From: DUAL01 sp036012565
Lineage (GTDB): Bacteria > Bacteroidota > Bacteroidia > Flavobacteriales > BACL11
DNA length: 7,260 nt
Assembly (NCBI GenBank): GCA_036012565.1
Contig: DASCPP010000028.1
Location: 1 to 7,260 of the forward strand
Direction of reading: 5' to 3'
Every line of letters starts with the position of its first letter. The stretch's first letter is position 1. Both the position numbers and the translations under genes were made by a program. The notes under the pieces are model-generated. The model saw only the letters and a program-made list of their open reading frames with translations. It made no database searches and was not told where the DNA came from. This document shows, one piece after another, positions 1-6,095 of the stretch.

Positions 1-108
1 AGGCGGTAAACTAGTTTTTATTGGGTTTTTTGTTTTTCCTATCTTAATCCTTCCCATCCACACTCAATGTATCTATTTTTTATAAAAAATTGAGAATCAA
101 TAGCTTGT
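1..108. other. Left-edge region without a firm gene
   Basis: No gene can be supported in this short stretch downstream of porT. On the minus strand an ATG at 55-57 opens a lysine-rich frame of 19 codons (beginning MGRIKIGK) that runs off the edge. On the plus strand a hydrophobic frame is open from base 2 to a TAA at 83-85 (ending HTQCIYFL), which could be the tail of a convergent gene. The two readings exclude each other and neither has a recognisable motif. The plus-strand tail would make the palindrome at 75-90 a shared end region. The minus-strand start would continue the operon. I cannot choose between them. Confidence 0.3.
63..94. other. A/T palindrome with flanking CTCA/TGAG arms, possible weak hairpin
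   Basis: Bases 75-90 (ATTTTTTATAAAAAAT) are a perfect 16-base palindrome. CTCAAT at 63-68 is complementary to ATTGAG at 89-94. The hairpin lies 15-45 bases past the porT stop, where a transcript end would be expected. It is almost entirely A/T, has a bulge, and has no following T-run on the minus strand. I therefore do not call it an intrinsic terminator. It could simply be A/T-rich intergenic sequence. Confidence 0.3.
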
Positions 109-825
109 TTATTCAAAAGTAAAAGACAGCATCCACGAATTTGTGGTCAGTTTACTGACCGATTTTGTGTAAACAGTTTCGTCCTCTGAAAGTAAATTTA
201 AAATGCCATAAGTGAGTTTTATTTGTGGAGAAAATTTAAAATATTCTAAATAGAAATCCATGCCAAAACCAATTTCAATTCCTAAATCATTTTTCTTCAA
301 TTTTACTAATTTCTGCCCTTCATCATCAATATCCTTTTGTGATGCAATATCCATCCCGTATTTTATTCCTCCTAGCAAATAAGTGCGGAAATTATTGTAA
401 CGCTCGGATTTATATTTTATCAGAATTGGAAAGTCGATAAAAGTAGATTCAATTGGTTTTGTTTCCATATAAGTTTTACGATTCCCATCAATAAATGAAT
501 ATTCAATAATTCTTTCTGAGAAAACTAATCTGGGAAGAAACCTCAAATCGAAAGCTTTACTTAATCGTAAATTTGATACAATCCCTAAATTAAACCCTTT
601 TTGATTTTGCGATTCTAGCACATATAAACTGTCTAAATCGGATATGTTTGCAATAGGCTTTATCCTAAAATCCATTGTATTTATTCCCATTGTAAATCCG
701 AAATGAATCTTTTTTTTATCGTATAATGGAAGATTCTGTAATTTAGGATGCTTTTGTGCGAAAATCTGCAAAGGAATATTTGCGATAAACAAAATAGGTA
801 ATAATATTGCTAATAATTTTTTCAT
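109..825 (-). CDS. porT: PorT family outer-membrane protein, type IX secretion system
   Basis: PorT is an outer-membrane beta-barrel protein needed for the type IX secretion system, which exports gliding adhesins and proteases in Bacteroidota. The protein begins with a signal peptide (MKKLLAILLPILFIAN, likely cut after IFA before QKHPK). It then has the family's N-terminal block HPKLQNLPLYDKKKIHFGF, and alternating barrel strands such as FIDFPILIKYKS and GIEIGFGMDFYLEYFKFSPQ. It ends in a phenylalanine-containing strand (SFTFE), as many outer-membrane barrels do. At 238 residues it is near the usual family length of about 240. I prefer the ATG at 823-825 because it gives a compact signal peptide. 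An in-frame ATG at 847-849, directly after the ubiE stop, adds eight residues (MINRFLAE) and would suit translational coupling. Position directly after ubiE supports the call, since I recall ubiE-porT adjacency from flavobacterial genomes. It is the last gene of the operon visible here. Confidence 0.88.
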   Translation of the reverse strand: MKKLLAILLPILFIANIPLQIFAQKHPKLQNLPLYDKKKIHFGFTMGINTMDFRIKPIANISDLDSLYVLESQNQKGFNLGIVSNLRLSKAFDLRFLPRLVFSERIIEYSFIDGNRKTYMETKPIESTFIDFPILIKYKSERYNNFRTYLLGGIKYGMDIASQKDIDDEGQKLVKLKKNDLGIEIGFGMDFYLEYFKFSPQIKLTYGILNLLSEDETVYTKSVSKLTTNSWMLSFTFE

Positions 826-849
826 TTCAGCCAAAAAACGATTTATCAT

Positions 850-1566
850 TTATTTTATTGCAATGTACAGTGAAACTATTCCGATCGTTAGGGGTAGATA
901 GTTTACTTTGCAAAAGCCTACCTCTTTCAGAATTTCTATAAATTTTTCATTTTCAGGAAAAGCATCTACCGATTCAGGCAAATAATTATAAGCCCTTTTG
1001 TCTTTTGAGATGAGTTGCCCAAAAAATGGTAATATTTGATGAAAATAGGCACTATATATTTGTTTGATAGGAAAATATTTAGGTTTAGATGGCTCCAAAA
1101 TCACAACAATTCCATCTTTTTTCAGCACACGTCTCATCTCGGATAATCCTAATTGTAGGTTTTCAAAATTTCTTACGCCAAAACCAGCCGTTATAGCATC
1201 AAAACTTTCATCCTCAAAAGGCAGGTTTTCCGAATCAGCAAATTCTAATTTTATTTGCTTTTCCAATCCTTTTTTTTCTACTTTTTTTCTTCCTATTTCA
1301 AGCATATTTTTGGAGATGTCTATTCCAGTAATATGTACCCCATTTAGTTTGCTGGTTGCAATGGCAAAATCGGCTGTTCCGCATGCCACATCCAATATTC
1401 TTTTAGGATTATTTGTAAGCTTGCTAATGGCTTTTTTTCGCCAATAAAAGTCCATGCCAAAAGAAAGTGTATGATTCAAAAAATCATAGCTTTTAGCAAT
1501 GCTGTCAAACATTTTTGCGACTTGCAATTTCTTACTTATTTGGGAGTCTTGCTGGGGCTTTATCAT
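850..1566 (-). CDS. ubiE: Demethylmenaquinone methyltransferase UbiE/MenG
   Basis: This SAM-dependent enzyme performs the last methylation of menaquinone synthesis, demethylmenaquinone to menaquinone, at the cytoplasmic membrane. Bacteroidota generally use menaquinone, so the menG role is favoured over ubiquinone synthesis. The 238 residues match the family's length. Visible signatures are MFDSIAKSYDFLNHTLSFG (residues 19-37), SAM-binding motif I RILDVACGTADFA (56-68), the acidic second-strand motif GIDISKNMLEIG (81-92), AGFGVRNFENL (127-137) and RRVLKKDG (145-152) before motif III. The first signature has Leu30 and Asp39 where the classical pattern has Met and His. The ATG overlaps the stop of the upstream transporter gene (ATGA, 1563-1566), which fixes the start and suggests coupled translation. 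The TAA at 850-852 abuts an ATG of the porT frame. Confidence 0.94.
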   Translation of the reverse strand: MIKPQQDSQISKKLQVAKMFDSIAKSYDFLNHTLSFGMDFYWRKKAISKLTNNPKRILDVACGTADFAIATSKLNGVHITGIDISKNMLEIGRKKVEKKGLEKQIKLEFADSENLPFEDESFDAITAGFGVRNFENLQLGLSEMRRVLKKDGIVVILEPSKPKYFPIKQIYSAYFHQILPFFGQLISKDKRAYNYLPESVDAFPENEKFIEILKEVGFCKVNYLPLTIGIVSLYIAIK

Positions 1567-3818
1567 TCAATTTCCTTTCCTGTCAAACTATTAACAAATA
1601 AAACATTTCCTAATTTTTCATAACCCTCAAAGGCTGCCAATTTTTGTTTTTTAACTATTTCTCTTCTGAAACCAACAATAGTTAGATCTGCTTTTTCGGA
1701 ATGTTTATTTATTATAGATTTTATTCCTTCCTCTTCATTTTGCGGAATCATTTTTAAGTTTAAAGGAGAGATTGGTAGTCGCCCAGACTCAATAAATGAG
1801 AACATTCTTTTTTTGTAGTTTTCAAATTCATCTTGATTTGGGTAAATGGAGAAAACTTTAATTTTTGCATTTTTCCATTCAGGATGTGAGGAGATTATAT
1901 AGCTGAGTAGAATCATCATATTTGAATTTTCATAATCTCTGGACGAAATCCAGACATGTATCTCTTCTTTATTATTTATTTTTTCTTCATCAGTTTTGTA
2001 AATCGCTACGTCAAAACCGGTTGCCTGCAAAAGTTTGAAATTGCTTAAAATCTCTGTAAACCTTTCTTTTTCACTCTCCTCAAAGGCTAATAAAATTAGG
2101 TTATTCTCCTTACCAGAAATACTTGATAATTGAATAACTTGCGCTAGTGCTGAGGTGTAAGAAGGCGAAATAATGCTATCGACATATACATTACTTTTTG
2201 ACACTTTTTCATCTTGCAATAATTGCTTTAAAACATCCTTTGATTGCTTAAATGTATCTTTGCTCAGATAACCATTTATATATTGTATGTAAGTACCGAA
2301 ACCATATTTATATGAGATCCAACGGCACATATCAAAAGCAGATTTCCTTTCAAAAGATTTTTCATTAATACTGATTACAAATGGGCGCCAATGCAGATTT
2401 TCATCATCAGACCCCTTTTTCTGTATAAAAATTTGGATCTGCCTTGCAAATTGTACCAATACATCCCGAAACAGACTGACTATTTCTCTTTTATCCCCTG
2501 AACTTTTACTAATGTAATAATAGAAAAAGGTCAGAATTATAATAGATAAAATAGCAAAAGAAGTGTTCATTTTGAACATCAACCAAACCGATAATACAGC
2601 ACCAATAAGCGATATATACCAACGAGATCTGAAAGCCGGACGATATGAAGGATCGCCAGAGAAATGTTCTAAAAATGAAATGGCACAAATAGCACCATAA
2701 GTAATCATAAAGAACATGGCAATAATTTGAGCCACCATATTAATATCACCAATAACAACAAAAAACAGAACCAACACACAAGTAATCACAGAGGAATTGA
2801 TTGGCTCGTTATCCTTTTCCCTTCCTTTTGCTGTCCAACTATTTAATTTTTTAAGTGGAAATATTTTATCAAAGCCCAATGCTTGAAGCGTTCTTGGCGC
2901 AACCATTACCGAGCCAAGTGCGGAGGAGATAGAAGCGCATGCTAAACCGATAGGGATTATTGGTCCCCAAATGGCAATTTTACTCATAATAAGTTGATCT
3001 GCACCCAAGCTCTCTAAGGGAGCGGAAAGCACCAATTTTAAAGCCACCAAAACATAAACCACAATACCAATAACAGTTGCCAAGATAGTTCCTCTTGGAA
3101 TAGAAGATTTAGGATTTTTCAAATCGCCAGAAAGCCCTAAACCAGCAGCCATTCCTGTAAAAGCAGGAAAAATAATGGCAAAAACTAAAAAGAAATCCTC
3201 AGAATTGGCAATGGTGTCTACAAAACTTACATCAGCAAAATGATAGCCATCAACAGGACTTCCTACAAAGAAAAATAGCAAGGAAACAAAAAGAATAGCT
3301 ACAATCCCATAAAGTGCTTTTATACCAATATTTGCTCCTTTTGTAAGCATTAATATTGTGAGTAATCCCATAGAAATTATACCAATCATTTTTTTATCTA
3401 ATATAATATCAGCAAGAATTTGTGGCATAGTAGAATAATTGTCTACTAAAAATAAAGCAAAAGGATAAAAAGACTCTACAAAAGCAATTATATAAAATGA
3501 CACAGATATTGCTTGCGATAAATAAAGTGCAATCCCAATTGTTGCGCCAATATTTAGCCCGAACGAACGGGAGATAATATAATAAGCTCCTCCTCCTTCT
3601 ACTTTTCTGTTTGTTGCTATTTCGGCAATGGCAAGTGCAGTTGGTACAGTAATCAAATGACCTAAAATGATAATACCGATAGCTCCCATTAACCCTACAT
3701 TTCCTACTGCATAGCCAAAACGCAGGAATAAAATAGCTCCCAAAATAGTCGAGATAGAAGCCATAAATACAGGAGTTGTCCCGAATTTTCCTTTTGTTTT
3801 GTTTATTTCAAGCGGCAT
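1563..3818 (-). CDS. SLC12-like cation-chloride cotransporter (APC superfamily)
   Basis: This is a 751-residue inner-membrane transporter with about twelve membrane segments in residues 15-435 and a soluble C-terminal domain from about 440 to 751. The first half carries features of the SLC12 (Na-K-Cl/K-Cl cotransporter) branch rather than of ordinary amino-acid permeases: STILGAILFLRFGYAVGNVG (22-41), EGGGAYYIISRSFG (74-87), FPAFTGMAAGLGLSGDLKNP (217-236), SSALGSVMVAPRTLQALG (298-315) and DPSYRPAFRSRW (389-400). The tail also matches SLC12 in outline, with HWRPFVISI (476-484) at its start and ADLTIVGFRRE (710-720) near its end. Likely cargo is chloride with Na+ and/or K+, but the ions cannot be read from sequence. 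It starts with ATG immediately after the TAA of the heptose kinase and overlaps ubiE by four bases. It is often annotated simply as amino acid permease or Na-K-Cl cotransporter. Confidence 0.88.
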   Translation of the reverse strand: MPLEINKTKGKFGTTPVFMASISTILGAILFLRFGYAVGNVGLMGAIGIIILGHLITVPTALAIAEIATNRKVEGGGAYYIISRSFGLNIGATIGIALYLSQAISVSFYIIAFVESFYPFALFLVDNYSTMPQILADIILDKKMIGIISMGLLTILMLTKGANIGIKALYGIVAILFVSLLFFFVGSPVDGYHFADVSFVDTIANSEDFFLVFAIIFPAFTGMAAGLGLSGDLKNPKSSIPRGTILATVIGIVVYVLVALKLVLSAPLESLGADQLIMSKIAIWGPIIPIGLACASISSALGSVMVAPRTLQALGFDKIFPLKKLNSWTAKGREKDNEPINSSVITCVLVLFFVVIGDINMVAQIIAMFFMITYGAICAISFLEHFSGDPSYRPAFRSRWYISLIGAVLSVWLMFKMNTSFAILSIIILTFFYYYISKSSGDKREIVSLFRDVLVQFARQIQIFIQKKGSDDENLHWRPFVISINEKSFERKSAFDMCRWISYKYGFGTYIQYINGYLSKDTFKQSKDVLKQLLQDEKVSKSNVYVDSIISPSYTSALAQVIQLSSISGKENNLILLAFEESEKERFTEILSNFKLLQATGFDVAIYKTDEEKINNKEEIHVWISSRDYENSNMMILLSYIISSHPEWKNAKIKVFSIYPNQDEFENYKKRMFSFIESGRLPISPLNLKMIPQNEEEGIKSIINKHSEKADLTIVGFRREIVKKQKLAAFEGYEKLGNVLFVNSLTGKEIE

Positions 3819-4805
3819 TTAATTGGTAAAATAGGTAATTGCGTTTTCCAGAAGTCCTGTTTTTTCAATAGGAACTACACCAACCTTTTCGCACACCAAA
3901 CCACCAGCCAAATTAGCAAATTGTGATAAACTCAAAAAATCGACATTAGCGGCAAGGCAAAGGGCAGCTGTTGAAATAACGGTATCACCAGCTCCTGATA
4001 CATCAATGATATTTCTTTTTTCGGCCAAGGTGTGATGAAAAATATCAGCTGTTTGTATACAAACTCCTTTTTCAGAAAGGGTAAGTAGGATTCCCTTTGC
4101 AGTTATCATTTGCAGTAGATCTTTTGTAGCTGAGTTAATTTCTGAAATATTATTTTCGTCAAAATTGATGTTACAACCCATTTTTATTTCTTTTAAATTT
4201 GGCTTGAAAATAGCACAATTTTTGTAGGCCAAAAAGTTTTTGGTTTTCGGATCAACAATGGTAGGGATGTTTAAAGTATTTGCTTTTTTAATGATACTTT
4301 CAATAACAAAAGGCGTAAGAACACCTTTGTTATAATCTTGTAAAATAATCACAGATACATCTTTCATATTGCTATAAACCAATTCCAAGAATTCTTGCTC
4401 CACTTTTATAGAAAAGGTATCCTCTTCATCTATTCGCAACTGATGTTTATTTTCACTGATAACCCTTGTTTTTACAGTGGTGTTTCTACTTTTTTCAGTC
4501 AAAATTCCGACAGTGGAAAGAGTTTCTTCTTTCAATAATTGCTTGAGGTGTTTGCCTCTGAAATCATCCCCAACAACTGAACACAAAACAGGAGTTGCTC
4601 CTAAGGATTTTATATTTCTGGCAACATTTCCTGCGCCACCCAATCTGTTTTCGTGTTTCTCAATTTCAACAACTGGCACTGCTGCTTCTGGTGATTGTCG
4701 TTCAATTTTACCCCACATATAAGCGTCAATCATGGCATCTCCAACAATCAATACTTTCATATTATTAAAAGAGTCAAAAAGCTGTATTATGTCCTTTTTT
4801 TTCAT
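3819..4805 (-). CDS. hldE: D-glycero-beta-D-manno-heptose-7-phosphate kinase (HldE/RfaE kinase domain)
   Basis: This PfkB/ribokinase-fold cytoplasmic kinase phosphorylates D-glycero-D-manno-heptose 7-phosphate at C1 on the way to ADP-heptose, the precursor of lipopolysaccharide heptose. Family landmarks in order are GDAMIDAYMWGKIERQSPEA (22-41), NRLGGAGNVARN (53-64), VKTRVI...HQLRIDEED (111-129), LQDYNKGVLT (155-164), IVDPKTKNF (183-191), KPNLKEIK (201-208), LTLSEKGV (241-248) and the PfkB signature IIDVSGAGDTV (266-276), with Asp274 as the expected catalytic base. The 328 residues correspond to the kinase half only. The C-terminal cytidylyltransferase domain of bifunctional HldE is absent, so the adenylyl transfer step must be encoded elsewhere. 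The start is set by a four-base ATGA overlap with the aminotransferase stop (4802-4805). The TAA at 3819-3821 directly precedes the transporter ATG. A related PfkB sugar kinase is the main alternative, but the heptose-kinase motifs fit well. Confidence 0.88.
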   Translation of the reverse strand: MKKKDIIQLFDSFNNMKVLIVGDAMIDAYMWGKIERQSPEAAVPVVEIEKHENRLGGAGNVARNIKSLGATPVLCSVVGDDFRGKHLKQLLKEETLSTVGILTEKSRNTTVKTRVISENKHQLRIDEEDTFSIKVEQEFLELVYSNMKDVSVIILQDYNKGVLTPFVIESIIKKANTLNIPTIVDPKTKNFLAYKNCAIFKPNLKEIKMGCNINFDENNISEINSATKDLLQMITAKGILLTLSEKGVCIQTADIFHHTLAEKRNIIDVSGAGDTVISTAALCLAANVDFLSLSQFANLAGGLVCEKVGVVPIEKTGLLENAITYFTN

Positions 4806-5998
4806 TTTAGCTGGACTAATTTTTCTTTCATTCTCTTGACTGCTTCCATTAGTTTATCGTCAGCTGCTGCATAGGATATTCTGACACATTCAGGGTTACC
4901 AAAAGCAGTTCCAGAAACAAGTGCTACATGTGCTTTATTGAGCAAATACATACACAAATCATTTGCATTTGCTATTGTATTTTCTCCATCTTTTTTACCG
5001 AAATAATAAGATACATCCGGGAAAATATAAAAAGCACCTTTTGGGGTATTGCATTTTATTCCAGGAATTTCGTTTAATGCTTTAAGCATCATATCACGCC
5101 TGCTTAAGAAAGTGTTTTTCATCTTAGTAGTCACTGCTTTTGGTTCAGCTAACATGGCTGTTTCCACAGCTTTTTGTGCAATAGCACAAGTAGCAGAAGT
5201 GATTTGACCTTGAACTTTATTACAGGCCTTTGCAATCCAAAGTGGAGCACCTATAAAACCTACTCTCCAACCCGTCATAGCGAAACCTTTGGAAACGCCA
5301 TTTACTGTTATCGTTCTCTCTTTCATAGAGGGAATTGTACCAATACTAAAATGCGCATCCGTAAAATTAATATGCTCATATATCTCATCAGAGATAATAT
5401 AAATATCAGGATATTTTTCCAGCATTTTTGCAATAGAAGTAAGCTCATCTTTAGTATAAACCGTTCCGCTTGGATTACAAGGAGAACTGAACATCAGGAG
5501 TTTTGTTTTTGGCGTTATGGCAGCTTCCAGCTCATCAGCAGACACTTTAAAATCGGTAGCGATAGTAGAAGGAATTTCTACAGAAACACCCTCAGCCAAT
5601 TTAATAATTTCGGCATAACTTACCCAATAAGGGCAAGGCAAAAGCACCTGATCTCCTGGGTTTAGCAAACTCAAACACAAATTGGCAAGGGATTGCTTGG
5701 CCCCAGTTGAGCATACAATCTGATCTACTGTGAAATCCAGATTATTATCTCTTTTGAATTTTCTGCAGATTGCCTTACGCAATTCTAACAAACCTGGAAC
5801 AGGAGTGTAGTGAGAAAAATTATTGTCAATTGCTTTTTTTGCCGATTCTTTAATGAAATCTGGAGTATCAAAATCGGGTTCACCCAAACTTAATGCAATA
5901 ATATCATAACCTTCTGCTTTTAGCTCTCGGCTCATTCTAGCCATAGCCAGTGTTGCCGATTCGGCTAGGCGATTTAACCTTTCTGAAACTTCTTTCAT
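4802..5998 (-). CDS. aspC: Class I PLP-dependent aminotransferase (aspartate aminotransferase-like)
   Basis: This is a fold-type I aminotransferase of 398 residues, the usual length for the I-gamma aspartate aminotransferase group. In numbering from the preferred ATG, visible residues are the substrate loop SLGEPDFDTP (37-46), STGAKQSL (97-104), PCNPSG with the cofactor-contacting Asn175, SDEIYE with Asp204 and Tyr207, the Schiff-base lysine Lys237 in VNGVSKGFAMTGWRVG, and the carboxylate-binding Arg373 in CVRISYA. It probably moves the amino group between aspartate (or another amino acid) and 2-oxoglutarate. Prephenate or other amino donors and acceptors are possible, so the symbol is provisional. 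A TTG at 6020-6022 would add eight residues, but that codon lies inside a TATATTTG promoter-like box. I therefore choose the ATG at 5996-5998. It is the first gene of the minus-strand operon and overlaps the heptose-kinase start by four bases. Confidence 0.92.
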   Translation of the reverse strand: MKEVSERLNRLAESATLAMARMSRELKAEGYDIIALSLGEPDFDTPDFIKESAKKAIDNNFSHYTPVPGLLELRKAICRKFKRDNNLDFTVDQIVCSTGAKQSLANLCLSLLNPGDQVLLPCPYWVSYAEIIKLAEGVSVEIPSTIATDFKVSADELEAAITPKTKLLMFSSPCNPSGTVYTKDELTSIAKMLEKYPDIYIISDEIYEHINFTDAHFSIGTIPSMKERTITVNGVSKGFAMTGWRVGFIGAPLWIAKACNKVQGQITSATCAIAQKAVETAMLAEPKAVTTKMKNTFLSRRDMMLKALNEIPGIKCNTPKGAFYIFPDVSYYFGKKDGENTIANANDLCMYLLNKAHVALVSGTAFGNPECVRISYAAADDKLMEAVKRMKEKLVQLK

Positions 5999-6019
5999 CT
6001 TGATGTATTTTTCAGTAGG

Positions 6020-6027
6020 CAAATATA
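6020..6027 (-). promoter_or_regulatory. -7 promoter box for the aminotransferase operon
   Basis: Read on the minus strand, these bases are TATATTTG, an exact match to the TAnnTTTG -7 element of Bacteroidota primary-sigma promoters. The box ends 21 bases before the preferred ATG (5998). With a start point some 6-8 bases downstream, the leader would be about 15 bases. No clear TTG is found at the expected -33 position. It would drive all five minus-strand genes. Confidence 0.55.
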
Positions 6028-6033
6028 AGATTA

Positions 6034-6075
6034 GTTTTTAGTTGCTTGTTTTTAGTTGTTAGTTTTTAATTGCAG
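6034..6075. repeat. Three 14-base direct repeats in the divergent promoter region
   Basis: Three copies follow without gaps: GTTTTTAGTTGCTT (6034-6047), GTTTTTAGTTGTTA (6048-6061) and GTTTTTAATTGCAG (6062-6075). The first 11 bases of copies one and two are identical, and copy three differs from them by one base there. The last three bases vary. The repeats lie between the two outward-facing -7 boxes and could be regulator-binding sites. They could equally be a low-complexity intergenic repeat, since T/A/G-rich repeats of this kind are frequent in such genomes. Confidence 0.7.
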
Positions 6076-6083
6076 ATTTTTTC

Positions 6084-6091
6084 TATATTTA
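6084..6091 (+). promoter_or_regulatory. -7-like box for the repeat-protein gene
   Basis: TATATTTA differs from TAnnTTTG only in the last base. It ends four bases before the ATG at 6096, so transcription from it would start at or very near the start codon, giving a leaderless or very short-leader mRNA. No -33 TTG is found at the normal spacing. The assignment rests on the box sequence and its position alone. Confidence 0.4.
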
Positions 6092-6095
6092 CAAA

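Larger units (their letters stand above)
5999..6095. other. Divergent intergenic region
   Basis: The 97 bases between the aminotransferase ATG (minus) and the repeat-protein ATG (plus) should hold the promoters for both directions. They contain a TATATTTG box facing left, a TATATTTA box facing right, and three 14-base direct repeats between them. No convincing -33 TTG element lies at the usual distance from either box, and no Shine-Dalgarno sequence precedes either start codon. Confidence 0.6.

Noticed and set aside
63..94. Intrinsic transcription terminator after porT
   Set aside because: The potential hairpin is almost all A/T, bulged, and not followed by a U-run on the operon strand.
1064..1447. 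Plus-strand open frame of 127 codons
   Set aside because: It lies antisense inside ubiE, whose protein motifs are complete. The antisense translation has no family features.
4477..4722. Plus-strand open frame of 81 codons
   Set aside because: Antisense shadow of the heptose kinase N-terminal region, which carries the conserved RLGGAGN block.
5174..5665. Plus-strand open frame of 163 codons
   Set aside because: Antisense to the aminotransferase core, including PCNPSG and the PLP-lysine region. Its composition looks like a shadow frame.
6034..6075. CRISPR-like or plasmid iteron array
   Set aside because: There are only three contiguous 14-base copies with no spacers, too short for CRISPR. 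No replication gene is nearby.
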